Part shown: positions 11,789 through 23,730 of the stretch, in pieces | Layout of the letters: every line of letters starts with the position of its first letter | Position numbering within the stretch: position 1 is the stretch's first letter | Origin: Strongyloides papillosus | Taxonomy: Eukaryota > Nematoda > Chromadorea > Rhabditida > Strongyloididae | Reading direction: 5' to 3' | Length of the DNA stretch: 64,000 nucleotides | Assembly: GCA_005656395.1 (NCBI GenBank) | Contig: SRSI01000061.1 | Location: 1 to 64,000, forward strand | Made by a program: the position numbers and the translations under genes | The notes under the pieces: generated by a model | Database searches by the model: none | Told to the model about the DNA's origin: nothing | The model's input: the letters and a program-made list of their open reading frames with translations, nothing else

Positions 11789-12232
11789 AAGAGAATAAAT
11801 TTCTAAAAAAATTGAAAAACAATTTTCAATTAAACAGCAGCTGTAATGAATAATTACATGCACTAAATTCTAAAAAAAAATTTTAATATTTTTATAACTA
11901 TTAAATTTTAAACGATTTTTTTATTATTTATCTATGATTATAAAACTATTGTTTAAAACACATTATAAAAACTTTTAAAAATGCATGTTATTACTCTAAA
12001 AAAATTATTTTTTATCTTTTTAACCGTGATTCTTTAAAATATATATTTTTTGAAGTTTGCATAAATTGAGATCATCTTTTATACTTATTCTAAAAGCTTC
12101 GTTAACCATTGCCGAATTGATTGAATAATTTTTTATTAATTTTTTTCATTTAATAAATGTTGTGTTTTTTTTCTGATTGCTTCATAGTTGCTATTTTTTG
12201 TTTTATAATTTTCTGTAATCAGTTTACATATA
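11789..12232 (+). repeat. 3' flank of copy 5, truncated array spacer
   Basis: Matches the 3' flanks of copies 1-4, including the ACATGCACTAAATTCTAAAA and ATTGCCGAATTGATTGAAT blocks. The match is lost between about 12232 and 12300, and the rest of the unit resumes near 21985. Confidence 0.65.
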
Positions 12233-13159
12233 TTCATACAGAGACAATCTTATCATTATTTTCCTTGAATATTCATTTTAGTCCCTAAAGAAATTATTTT
12301 TGTTTCTTAAAATTCTTTTTTTTCCTTAAATGTATATTTTTTTATTTTTAAAATCATAAGTTAATTTGGTCATAAAATATTTTAATAACAATGTACCTTA
12401 CAATAATTAAAATAGTTTTTTTTTATAAATTTAAAAATGTACAATATGAATTAGTATTATTTGGAAATAATATAATTATTTTGATATTTTGCCTCAATAT
12501 TTATAAGATTTTAAGTGATAATTAAATGAAATAAAAGTATTGTTAAACAATTTTGCTAGTCGAAAGGAAATCAAAAAAATTTTTTTGATACAAATTTGTA
12601 TCAATATGCGATTTGAAAATATAAACATTTCTATTTTAAGAATATTCTTTATCATTGGTCATAATAATTAAACATTATATATCTACATTTGAAATAAATT
12701 ATTGTAAAGCTTAATCTTATTCGTATAATAAAAAATTTGTTTTTTTTAAATAAAATTTATAAATAATCAGAATATAGATATGGACATTTTTATAAAGTCC
12801 ATTTTTAAAACTTTAAAATTTTATCACATTTCTTAGTGTTATAATTTTTTTACTCTTCGTAAAAATTTATATTGGTATATTTTTCAATTAGCTTGGCTTG
12901 CTTTATACAAATAAATTCACGATCATAGTTAAACAACTTATTTTGATACAGTTATTGATATTTTATTGCTTAAACAAAATAAATTGTCACACAAAAACTT
13001 TTGAAGTATATAATCTATCTGACAATAAAAAAAAATAATTAACAAAAAATTACTGGACATTCTTCTTTAATTTTTAAATAATTATTTCAAAAATATAGTA
13101 GTAATGTTCAATAGTATGTTGGTCTGAAATGTTTTATAGTTTAATTGTTTGTTTCTATA
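12233..13159. other. AT-rich left part of the large insertion
   Basis: No gene, tRNA or clear repeat seen. It belongs to the ~9.7 kb insert that splits one array unit. I could not find a Helitron-type 5' TC terminus with confidence. Confidence 0.4.
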
Positions 13160-14520
13160 CCAAAAAGAAATAAGGAAAAAAAATTTGTCTCTCTCATAAC
13201 TCTCTTCAAATTCAACCGATTTTTATGGGTAAATAGCCAAAAGATGTGTTTTTTTCTAACTTAGGGGGGAAAATAGGTCTCAAATATTTTGGACTATAAT
13301 TGGCCAAATTATCTCCAAAAAACACTGTTTTTTTGGCCTTTTTTAGCATAGTTTTGTACAGGAGAAAACGTTATTTTAAAATTAAAAAAGTATGATGGTT
13401 TTTATATTATTTGAAAGGTCTAATTCCAGAATAGTGGGGAAACACAATACTATGGAATTATATTAAACATTGGCCGAGTTGTGGTCCAAAGAGTAGTGAC
13501 CATTTTAAAAAAAAATCATAAAAGTTAAGTAGCTATAACTTAGTCATAACTTTGATGAAATGAAAAACAATAGCATCTGTTATTTAGTTCTAATTCTAAC
13601 TTAAAAAATAAGGGTCTAACGAAGTTTTTAGCTCAACTACGAAAGAAGATATATTAATTTGAATATCAACTTTTTTGCCTTTTTTCTATTTTTTTTGTAA
13701 AAATCAATTTTGTTCCAGATATAACTCTCTTCAAACTTGATCAATTTTTATGGTCAAATAGTTATTCGATGTATTTTTTTTTAACTTAAGGGGGAAAACA
13801 AGTCCCGAAACTTTTGATTTATAACTGGCCAAATTATTTTTAGAAAACATTACTTTTTTGGACACATTTTTGCATAGTTTTGTTCCAAAAATAACTGTTT
13901 TCAAAGTTAATGAAATTTTTTGGTTTATGACTCATTTAAAAGGTACAACTTCAGAATAGTGCGCAAACACAGCAGCATTAGGATTGATAAGAAATTGGCT
14001 AAGATATGGATCAATAAGTGATGACTATTTTTTTGGTAAAAATTAAAAAGTTAAATAGCTATTACTTAATGGAAACTTTATAAAATAAAGGAACTATGGC
14101 TTGCTTATATAGATTTAAGTATAACTTAGAAAATGAGACTATTGCGAAGTTTACAGCTTATCTAGAAAACGATTTATGCCAATTTTAGTGTCATTTTTCT
14201 TGCCTTTTTCTATTTTTGTTGTAAAAATCAATTTTGTTCCAGACATAACTCTTTTCAAACTTGATTAAATTTTACTGTCAAATAGTCATTTAATGTATTT
14301 TTTTTCAACTTAGTGCGGAAAATGGATCTCAAAACTTTTGGTCTACGATTGGCCAAATTATGTTTAAAAAATACCACATTTTTAGATACATTTTTGCATA
14401 GTTTTGTTCCGAAAATAACTCTTTACAAAGTCCATGAAATTTTATGGTTCACGACTCATTTGAAAGACACAACTCAGGAATAAGAAGGAAACTTAATATT
14501 AAAAGAATTGACTATAAGTC
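13160..14520. repeat. Three direct tandem repeats of about 524 bp (last one partial)
   Basis: The phrase AACTCTCTTCAAA...GATTTTTATGG...AAATAG starts at 13198, recurs at 13722 and again at 14245, so the period is 524 then 523 bp. Further matched landmarks are GGCCAAATTAT, TTTTGCATAGTTTTGT and AGAATAGTG...AAACAC. Copies have diverged by visible substitutions. There is no coding capacity. The repeats lie upstream of the Helitron gene inside the same insertion. They may be internal Helitron repeats or a minisatellite captured with it. Confidence 0.85.
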
Positions 14521-15360
14521 GCTTAAGTTATCGACCAAATTTTGTACATGATTTCTTTCAAATATTTATGATAAAATATATGATATATGGATATTCAAAT
14601 TATTTATTGTATAACTGATATAAAATTTAAATAAATAAGATAAATATTGTAATTTATATCCTTCAAAAATTTATATAAGGGTTGCATTTTTTTGATTTTA
14701 TCCATAAAATTTTATATATAAAATATATAGAATATATTATGTCAATGATGTTTTTGGCATTTTTTCAAAATTTTACCATATAAATTAATAAAGAATTAGA
14801 AATTTTCAATAATCAAAATATATGTGATCAAATTTATATTTAAATTTTTAAGGTTTTATTATTTTAATCTTTAAGAAGTTAGTTTGATTATTAATTTGAG
14901 AATATTTAGTTATTTAGTAATAATATTTTGCTACAATTAAGAGTTTCTGTAATTTATTTGTTATCTTTAAATATAAGTTTTATATGTCAATATTTAAAAT
15001 AACTATTTTTTCAAGTTTCCTCCACATTACTTTATATCCATGTTTATTTTACAAACAATTCTTTTTTATTTATTCTTTTAAAACTATTTTAAGTTGTTAA
15101 TTCATTGTTTTTGTTAGTATTGTTAAGTTTACTTTATTAATTTCTATTGATTTATTAGTATACTATATTGATATATTTTTATAAAAATACTTTTTTTTAA
15201 CATATAGTCTTTTTTTAATCACTAAAACTTAAATTTAAGAATGGCTCTATCGAAACTAAAAAGTACCATTTTTATTATTATCGTTCTTATAAATAAATTT
15301 TTTACGTTGTTATTATATTGTACTAATTTTTTTAATTTCAGATAGAAAAAAACGGGAGAA
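14521..15360. other. AT-rich upstream region of the Helitron gene
   Basis: Strongly AT-rich with no gene. At its right end TTTTTTTAATTTCAG (ending at 15341) is a good splice or trans-splice acceptor 20 nt before the Helitron ATG at 15361. Confidence 0.45.
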
Positions 15361-18300
15361 ATGGAATTCGTCAACAATTTATTGAAAAAAGTCAATAAAA
15401 TTGACATTCCAAAAATTTCAATTTGTGATTTTACTGATTCAGTAAATCATAATTTTGTACATGATTTCATTAATTCGAAGCATGTCATTATTTTGGATGA
15501 AGACATTATTGTGTCATACATTCTTAATACTAATGGAATCATTTATTCGATAACCATTAGAAATAATAGTCAAGCCGATGATTTGGTTAAGCTATAAAAA
15601 ATAAAAAAAGTTGTGCTGGAGGCAAGGTGATTCAAAATGATTACGTGCCAATAAATTCCAATAGTGCAACTTTTTGTAAAATTTTGCGGGCCGATATGTG
15701 CCAAGCAGCTTTAGGACAGAATAATCAATGTGTTGCAATGTCATCTGCAGCATTGATTATGGCATGTATCAAATCACCATTAAATTGGGTTAGAGTTGAT
15801 ATAAACACTGTCCTTAATCAAGGAAATATTTTGTACGAAAGAAGCGTTAATTATTTGCGCAGTACAAATTATTCAATTGATGGTAGAGGTTATTTATCAG
15901 TAACCAACATTATACGAGAAACAATATTGTTTAATCGTAAAGTTACGTTTAGCACAGCTTCGTGCTATTCATTTACAGGAAGAGGGAAGAAGGTTAAAAG
16001 AAACGAGATTTCTTTTGGTTTCGTTTCTCTTTCACAAGCATTAAATAGATTAGTAAACGAACATCAGTTTTTAATCTTGATTGCTAATGAAAGGGCTTCT
16101 TCAATAATACACCATGATGGAGCATTCTTCTTATTTGATCCACATTCTATGGATCAAAATGGAAGATATTGCTCTAATGGTGTTTCATGTATGCTAATGT
16201 TTAACACATTAGGAGATTTGATTGAACATTTACAAGCTAATCAAGTTTGTAATAATTCAATATTTGATCTTAATGGTATAAACATTAGTGTTGAAAATAT
16301 ATCAGATGTTAATTCTGATATTTCGACAACTAAAAAAAGTGTAAAGGGTAGACTATCAAAAATAGTCAAAAAAGAACCTTTACATTTATCTAAAAATAAT
16401 AAAAATAAAAAAGTCGACTCTAATTTAAATGAAGAAATATCTTTATTAAAAGTTAGATATGATAAGTGTAAAAGACTAAGTGATAAAAAGAAAATACAAG
16501 TACAGTTAAATAGATTAGAAAAAAAATCTATAGATACTGTTAAAGAAAATTGTATTGAAACTTTAAAATTAAATGAGGTATTTGATAATAATCTCAAAAA
16601 TGGTTTTGATTTAGAAAAAGACGAACCAATGGAGATTGATATTTGTAAAAAAATAACATCGCAAATTCTAATGGATTTTGATGTAGACATTGACTCTACA
16701 TTAAAAGAAATAATTGTAGTTGAAAGTAAAATTAAAAACTGCAAAAAAACTCATGAAAAAAAGAAATTGCAAGTACATCTTAATAGATTACGAAAAAAAT
16801 TATCACAAGATACTGTTAACCCAGAATCTAAAGATATTTCAAAAGTAAATGAGATAATTGATAGTAATCTAAGTAAAAATGTTGCAATAAGTGATAATGA
16901 GCCAATGGAAGTTGATATATCTGAAAATAATATATTAAATGATCCAATGGAGCTTAATGTAGATCTTGAATCTACATTAAAGCAAGTAAATAACACTAAA
17001 AATAAAATAAGAAATTGCAAAAAAAAATCAGAAATTAATAAATTAAGAGTGCAATTACTGAGATCCAAAACAAACTTACCAAAAAGTTTGAAAAATATTG
17101 CAAAAAGGGATAAATTAGACACGAGTAGTGACAAATTTTCTTTAGTTAATGATTTATTAGTAAATTTAATCTACTTAAATAAGTCTAAAAAAGAAACAAA
17201 TAAAAAGAAATTAACAAAAAGAATAAAAAGATTATCAAGTAACATTACAAAATGTGCTGATGTATCTTTTAATAAAAATTCTCAAGTAGATTCTATTGTA
17301 AAAGCTCTTGATTCAATTCAAGTAGCTAATGGTTCTACAAAAAAAAGACAAAGAAACAGAAAGAGTTTGAAAAAACAAAAACTTTTTCCGGCTAGAGATG
17401 AGGAAATTATTCCAGATGAGCATTATTTGGGTCCTCTTTCTACTGGCTGTGAACATTGCCAAGCAATGTTCTACGAAAAAGAATCCAAGTATAAACAATG
17501 CTGTGAATTTGGGGGAGTTAAAGAATATGAAAGACTATTTAATAACTTTCCTAAATTTATAAAAGATTTGTTTATAGGTGAAGATGAGGAAAGTATATAC
17601 TTTAAAAAGCATTGTAGGCGAATTAATAACAAATTTGCCTTTGCGAGTTATACCGGTCAACAAAGAGATTTTAAAACACCAGGTCCTCCAACATTTGTGT
17701 TGCATGGTGAAGCTAAACGTGTAATAAACACAGCTGTACCTGAAAATAAAGATAATTTGTCCTATGGACAACTATACTTTTATGGGCCTGATGTTGCTGA
17801 GGATATTAGAAATAAAAATGTTAACGCATTTAATGAAATATCAGTTATTAGTAATCTTACTCATATAATTTCCAAAATAAATATGTTAGCATTATCATAT
17901 AAACATTTTGGTGATTATATTCGTGAGCAAACACTAAAACATAAAAATGAGAATAAAGCTGTGCCAATGTATAAATTGGTTTTGAGACCTCCAGCGAATA
18001 AGAATGATAGAGTTCGTAATTTGCCAGAGGTAACAGAAATAGCAGTTATATTTCAAAGTGAAGATGGAGAAGTTCCTGATTATAATGTTTTGTTATGTAA
18101 TAAAACAGGAAAACTAGAAACTTTGAGTCATTACAGTCCTTTAAAAGATCCTGCAACATATCCATTGTTCTTCCCAACAGGAGCTTTTGGATGGAAAGAG
18201 AAAACAACTTATAAAAAAGGTAATGAACAAAGATCTCTAACGAAATTGGTTTATTACCAAAATCTCATTGCTGTGAGGCCATCATTTAATCCTTTACATC

Positions 18301-21300
18301 ATGGAGGGTTATTATTTCAACTATTTGTTGTTGATGCTTACACAGCAATAGAAAGAGATCGCCTAAATTATGTTATTAAGCTTAACAAAGAGCTTAAACA
18401 GAAGAATAATAAACAAATAGAAGATCTTCTTGAAGATTATCTTATCGGTGATGAAGATAATGAAGAAGCTGCAAAAAAAAGTGAGAGAATTAAACTTTTT
18501 AGCAGTTACATTGGTTCAAGAAGATTCATGCATTTAGGCTATCAAGATGGTATGGCCATTGTTAGGAAATTTGGGAAACCAGATTTCTTTATTACAATGA
18601 CCACAAACCCAAATTGGAGAGAGATTACAGAAAATCTTTATCCAGGGCAACTACCGAATGATCGCCATGACTTGATTGCAAGAGTGTTTAAGCATAAATC
18701 AGATGCTTTAATACATGACTTGAAAGAAAACAAAATTATGGGTAATGTAGTTTATCTACAATCAACCATTGAGTTTCAAAAAAGATCTTTACCACATATT
18801 CATATATTGGTAAAAGTTTCAAAAGAAGACTTCAGATTAACTTCTGATCAGGTAGATGAATGTGTTAAAGCAGAATTCCCTGATAAAGAAAAAAATCCAC
18901 GTCTTTTTGAAATTGTTACAAAAACAATGGTACATTCGAGATGTGATATTTCGAAAACAAAAGTACCCTGTTGGGATGAGGCAAAAAATGTCTGTACTAA
19001 AAAATTCCCAGAACAGTACCATAAAGTAACTTCCATCACTTCTAAAGGTAAAGTTAATATTAAGAGATCATTTGATCCTTTATTAGATATTACAGATAGA
19101 TTTGGTAATAAAGTGAATAACGATTTTTGTGTTACATATAATCCTTATTTAAGCTTGAAATATAATTCACATATTAATGTAAAAATATGTGAAAGTGTTT
19201 TAAGTCCTAAGTATTTATTTAAGTATACACATAAATCAAATGGTGATAAAATTTCTGCGGATGTGGTCGAAACCGTTGAATCGAAAGATGAGGTTAAACT
19301 TCATATCGATGGTAGATATGTAGGACCATCAGAAGCAGTTTGGAGAATCATGGAGTATCCAATACTTTATAAAGATTGGACTGTTGTAAGATTAGCAGTT
19401 CACCTGATAAATGAGGATTGCACCGTTGCTGATGAAATGAATAATGGCAACAATAACTGTTTCAAAGCAGATAAAGGTTATAAGTCTACATTATTAGCAT
19501 TTTATAATCTTAATAAAAACGATATTAATGCTAGAAAGTATCTTTATAATGAGATACCGGAGTATTATTGGTTTGACTTAAAAACCAGAGAATGGAAATT
19601 AAGACATCGCCAAAGGCGTACAATAGGAAGGATATTTACTGTATCACCTATGAATGTCGAATTATTTTCACTTCGCCAACTTTTGCTCCATGTACCTGGA
19701 GCAACATGTGAAGGTGATTTGAAAATTGTTAATGGTTTTCAATGGCCCTCATTTAGAGATGCTGCTATAGCAAGAGGCTTACTTGATACCGAAGACAATT
19801 ACAATGAATTGTTTGAAGAAGCATGTGAAAGCGCGATGCCTAACATGCTTCGTAATTACTTCGGTCTCATGATTTGCTATTGGCCATCTTTTACAAGGCA
19901 TTATGATACCTTCATTAAGTTTAAAAATTACTTAATCGAAGATTACTTAATGAAATACAACGGTAATGAAGAAAGAGCGGAAGCTCAAGCAATTTTTGAT
20001 ATTAGAAATGTTCTACAATCTAATAACTTTAATGGCTATACTGATTTACCTGAAGTTAATTTCGATATTATAGAGATTGACTATGTTGAAGATAAAGATG
20101 TTCTAAAAAGGTTAGGTGAAGAAAATTTAAAATCAGCTAACGAAGAACAGAAAAACTTTATTAATAGGATATTGAATATCATTGTTAATAATTTTTCAGA
20201 TAAACGTTGCTTCTTTTTAGAAGGACCTGCAGGAACAGGTAAGACATTCGTCTACACAACGTTATATTATTTGATTAGAGCTGAAGATAAGATAGTACTT
20301 AATTGTGCTTCAACAGGTATTGCGGCTACTCTTCTTAGAAATGGGCAAACAGTTCATTCTATGTTTTCAGTGCCAATTACCTTATTTGACAGTAATTTTA
20401 GGCTATCCAAGCTTAATAAATTACGTACTACTATGCTTGAAAAAGCTTCATTAATAATAATTGATGAAGCACCTATGCTTAGTAAGTATGTAATTGATTA
20501 TCTTGATCAGCAACTAAAAAAAGTTTGCAAAAATGATCTTCCATTCGGTGGAAAAGTCATCATATGTGGTGGTGATTTCAGGCAAACATTGCCTATCCTA
20601 CCAAATTCTACAAGGCATCAAAATGTTTTGTTCTCCATAAAATATAGCCCTCTTTGGAACGTTCACTTTGAGACAGTGAAACTTACCAGAAACATGAGAG
20701 TTAAAGAGGACGAGATAGATTTTGCCAAGTGGATTTTAGACATTGGTAATGATGCTCTTCAAAAAAATGAAGATGGCGAAGTAGATATACCACTAAATAT
20801 CCAATCAACTGGAAATTTAGTGAACGATATCTTTGGAGCTAAAAATGAAAGCATATTAGAAAAATCTAATTATGCAATTCTTGCTCCAACAAATGTCATT
20901 GTAGAGTCTATTAATAATGAAGTATTAAATACTCTACCAGGCGATGTAGAAAAAATATTTTCAGCCGATTCGATTAGGAAAGATTCGGATACAAATGAAA
21001 ATTACTACAACATGCCTATTGAAAATCTGAATCAGTTAACACCTAGCGGTTTACCACCACATGTGTTGAATCTCAAGATTAATGCTGTTATTATTGTTCT
21101 TCGTAACTTAAACATAAAAGAAGGACTTTGTAATGGCACAAGATTGAGAATTATAAAGATTAATAAAAGAATCTTGACATGTATCCATTTGTCAGGATTA
21201 AATAAAGATAAAACTGTTCTTATACCTAGAATAGTTTTATATAGTTCTGAAGGAGAATTTCCTTTTACACTAGCAAGGAAACAATTTCCTGTAAGACTTG

Positions 21301-21494
21301 CCTTTGCTATGACTATTAATAAGAGTCAAGGGCAAACATTAAGTAAAGTTGGTGTAGATTTAACAACACCAGTTTTTTCACATGGACAATTGTATGTGGC
21401 TTTTTCACGTGTAAAAAGTCCTGATTGTCTATTTGTTAAAACAGAATCTAATAAAGCTAAAAATATTGTATATAAAGAGATATTTAATGCGTAG
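15361..21494 (+). CDS. Helitron transposase (cysteine-protease-like domain + Rep + Pif1-type helicase); two exons
   Basis: I join exon 1 (15361-15585, 75 codons) to exon 2 (15627-21494) across a 41-nt phase-0 intron GTTAAG...GGCAAG, giving 2030 aa. Exon 2 alone has no ATG at its start. Exon-2 residues: 1-200 hold a putative cysteine protease (NQC at 35, DPH at 171-173). About 265-580 is Lys-rich with four related coiled-coil repeats. Then comes the Helitron-like domain with the HUH motif PHIHIL (near 18795) and the two-tyrosine motif YLFKY (near 19213). The SF1/Pif1 helicase follows: Walker A GPAGTGKT near 20224, Walker B IIIDEAP near 20460, [10 protein letters not shown], and the C-terminal INKSQGQT and YVAFSRV. 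It should catalyse rolling-circle transposition. The frame is uninterrupted, so the element may be recent or active. Confidence 0.93.
15586..15626 (+). other. Proposed 41-nt intron in the Helitron gene
   Basis: GTTAAG donor and GGCAAG acceptor. Removing it joins GAT GAT TTG to GTG ATT CAA in frame and bypasses the TAA at 15595. The acceptor lacks the usual TTTTAG tract, so a frameshift or separate small protein remains possible. Confidence 0.5.
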
Positions 21495-21985
21495 ATTCTA
21501 ATGAGATAATGAAAATATGATGAACAAAATGATGGCAGCAATAAAAGCAGATGGAGAATCAAAACAATGGATCAAGAATAATTTTTTAACATTTTTAATT
21601 AAATGACTTTTTTTCAATTGTATTTTTTTAACATTTTTAAATAAATGATTGTTTTTTAATTGTGTTTATTATTTCTTTGAATAACAAATTTTTTATACAA
21701 ATAATTCGATTAATAACTTTTCATAAAATTCTCATATAAAAAAATATGCTCTGCGGACCAGACGTGACCTGCCGAAGGCAGGTCTAAGGCTGGTTTGTTA
21801 AACCGTTAAATGTAAAAATATTATATTCGAAAAAAAATTTTAAATTAGTTATTGTCAAAATTAAATTTTTTAGAGAAAAAAATATTTTAATAGAGAAGAA
21901 AACGATTAAATAGGAAACAAAATGATATGAATATTTTAATTTGAACATTGTTTTTGGGAAAGAAAATGATGAGATTGTCTCAGTG
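21495..21985. other. Helitron 3' region and right part of the insertion
   Basis: Contains a ~41-bp direct tandem duplication (about 21580-21663, TTTTTTAACATTTTTAA twice), a GC-rich hairpin at 21757-21794 and AT-rich sequence up to the point near 21985 where array-unit homology resumes. No gene. Confidence 0.55.
21757..21794 (+). other. GC-rich hairpin, candidate Helitron 3' end structure
   Basis: Inner stem GACCTGCC (21766-21773), loop GAA, GGCAGGTC (21777-21784). An outer stem ACCAG/CTGGT (21757-21761 with 21790-21794) closes over it. CTAA (21784-21787) overlaps the stem end. Helitrons end with a short GC-rich hairpin just before CTRR. The spacing here is tighter than usual and no T follows, so the exact terminus is unproven. 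Confidence 0.45.
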
Positions 21986-23075
21986 TGTTATCCATAGTCA
22001 ACATCAATATTTATTTCAAGATCAGAATAGAGAAAAAAACCAGTAGTGTACTTTTCTTTTAAAATATACAGTTTACCTGTTTTTTTCATACTTTTTCCTT
22101 ATATTTTTTAATCGAATACTCTTTTGTATACATTTATAGTCTAACTCTAAAATAAATGCTTCCCATTATAATATATTGAAGTCTTCGGCATGTTATAAAT
22201 TAGATAAAAAGAAACAGTAATTTTCTTAAAATGCCTTTTCTTTTGAAGAACACCATGTTCATTTCCCGTTTCTTCGTTTCAAAAATTTACCATTCATTTT
22301 ATTGAATATATTTATTGCTTAACATTTATTTATTAAATCATATTTGCTTTTTTCTTCATATTCTAAATGCTAATATCTTCATTAAAATTTCGTTTTTTGA
22401 ATATTTTGTAACCATCATTCAAGTTACAAGCAATTACTTAAAAATCAGCAAGGGTTTTTGTAAATTGCAACATCCTATAAAAAAAAATTTTTTTTCCTGT
22501 AGTGAAACTGATTTGTTGGTTCATAACCTAATTGAATAAAATTATGTTCCTTTTCCGATTTTTAATAAAATTTTTTCTAACCACGCATATTGAAATTTAA
22601 CTAATTTTAAAGATTATGCAAATTTTTCTCTTAAAATGATTCTTTTTTCACCTATTCTTTTATCTGATTTATCAATAAAACAATGGTGGGTGCTGTTTAA
22701 AGTGAAATATTTTCCTTTATTACGTTTTTTTCACAAAAACTCAAAATCATCTTATTTTTTTTGTTGGTATCTTCTTCTTCAATATTTTTAATTCAGAATT
22801 CAACTTTAAAGTAGGTATATTTTTAAAATAAAATTTCAACTGATTGTGTTTTTAGGTCCCGCGATTAACATCTTTAGGTAAAACCTGAATCTCTATAAAT
22901 ATTACCAGAATCTAATAAAATAAATTTGAAAATGAAATTTTGTTAAAGTATCTGTTATCTCTTAACAAACGTGAAATACGACTAATTTTTTATTATGAAC
23001 TCGGATAAGTTGTTTGACACCATGTAAATTAAAGCTATTATTTTTCGTTAAAAGGAAGTAAATTTATTTGTTTCA

Positions 23076-23104
23076 ATATCATAAATCTCGAGCAAAAATT
23101 ATAG
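23076..23104 (+). promoter_or_regulatory. Array promoter box, copy 6 (TATA at 23200-23208)
   Basis: ATATCATAAATCTCGAGCAA followed by AAATTATAG, about 140-165 bp before the ATG at 23242. CATATAAAAG lies about 35-42 bp before that ATG. Confidence 0.6.
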
Positions 23105-23241
23105 GTCTAATTATCAACATTTATTAGTTTTGTTGGAATAAAAAATATTAAGTATAAATCTCAAATAATATCAATATTCAAGGACAAATACAAATGAGGC
23201 ATATAAAAGTTAAAAATTTCTCATTTTTGTCAGAATTAAAA

Positions 23242-23730
23242 ATGAAATATTTATTTCTTTTTATAATTTTAGCTTTTGCTATTTTTATAAGTTTAACTGA
23301 AACAAAACGTTCTATTTCTGATAGAGAAAAAGATGAGAAATCAAGTGATAAAAAGTGGAAATCCTTAGATAAAAAATCCCGCCAATGTTCTGTAATTGCT
23401 AAATTGGCTACAAAAAAATACAATTTTATATATCATACACATTACAATTTATGGAGAATTACATTAGCAGAGAAAGCAGTAGGATCAAATTTAAAAATAA
23501 GGGTATTTTTCAAGGCATGTGATAAAACTTGTAGCAGACATTTAAAAAATAAACGAAATAAGAGAAAGCCTAGAAGACACAGAAAAACTTGTAATATCTT
23601 CCGTGCCACATTTGAAAGAATTTCTGGTAGTAAGGAACCTATAATACATGTTAAAAATTTAGACCGAGATCAAGGAACAGGAAAACATGAAGCAAAAAAA
23701 TCACCACATTCTCATTCTAGAAGAGAATAA
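23242..23730 (+). CDS. Small secreted basic cystatin-like protein, array copy 6
   Basis: Single exon, 162 aa from MKYLFLFIILAFAIFISLTE, the start aligned with all other copies. An in-frame ATG exists at 23194 but lies upstream of the TATA box (23200-23208), so it should not be transcribed. Choosing it would also bury the signal peptide. Core: VIAKLATKKYNFIYHTHYN helix, AEKAVGSNLKIRVFFKACDKTC, a basic loop, CNIFRATFER and IHVKNLDR. The contact motif reads KAVGS, near Q-x-V-x-G but with the Gly displaced by one. Four conserved core cysteines. Short tail ending SHSRRE. Confidence 0.82.
   Translation: MKYLFLFIILAFAIFISLTETKRSISDREKDEKSSDKKWKSLDKKSRQCSVIAKLATKKYNFIYHTHYNLWRITLAEKAVGSNLKIRVFFKACDKTCSRHLKNKRNKRKPRRHRKTCNIFRATFERISGSKEPIIHVKNLDRDQGTGKHEAKKSPHSHSRRE

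Larger units (their letters stand above)
1585..12232 (+). repeat. Left block of a tandem gene array, five units of about 2.2-2.4 kb
   Basis: Similarity between units covers coding and spacer DNA. Gene starts are 2182, 4425, 6605, 8943 and 11321, so spacing is 2243, 2180, 2338 and 2378 bp. Each spacer carries the same landmarks in order: a 3' flank with ACATGCACTAAATTATAAAA-like sequence, a TTGATTGTTTTATAATTA-like block about 350-450 bp downstream of the stop, a TTTATCAGATTTACCTATGAAACAA-like block about 500-600 bp before the next ATG, a 'GCAAACGTGA' block, the ATCATAAATCTCG box, then TATA and ATG. Homology to the other units starts near 1585 and fades near 12232-12300, where a large insertion begins. 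Borders were placed by eye and are approximate. Confidence 0.8.

Noticed and set aside
15627..15629. GTG at 15627 as the Helitron start codon
   Set aside because: A nuclear nematode gene would not normally start at GTG; splicing from the ATG at 15361 fits in phase.
16241..17134. Minus-strand frames inside the Helitron gene
   Set aside because: Antisense shadows of Lys-rich coiled-coil codons (poly Phe/Leu/Ser composition).
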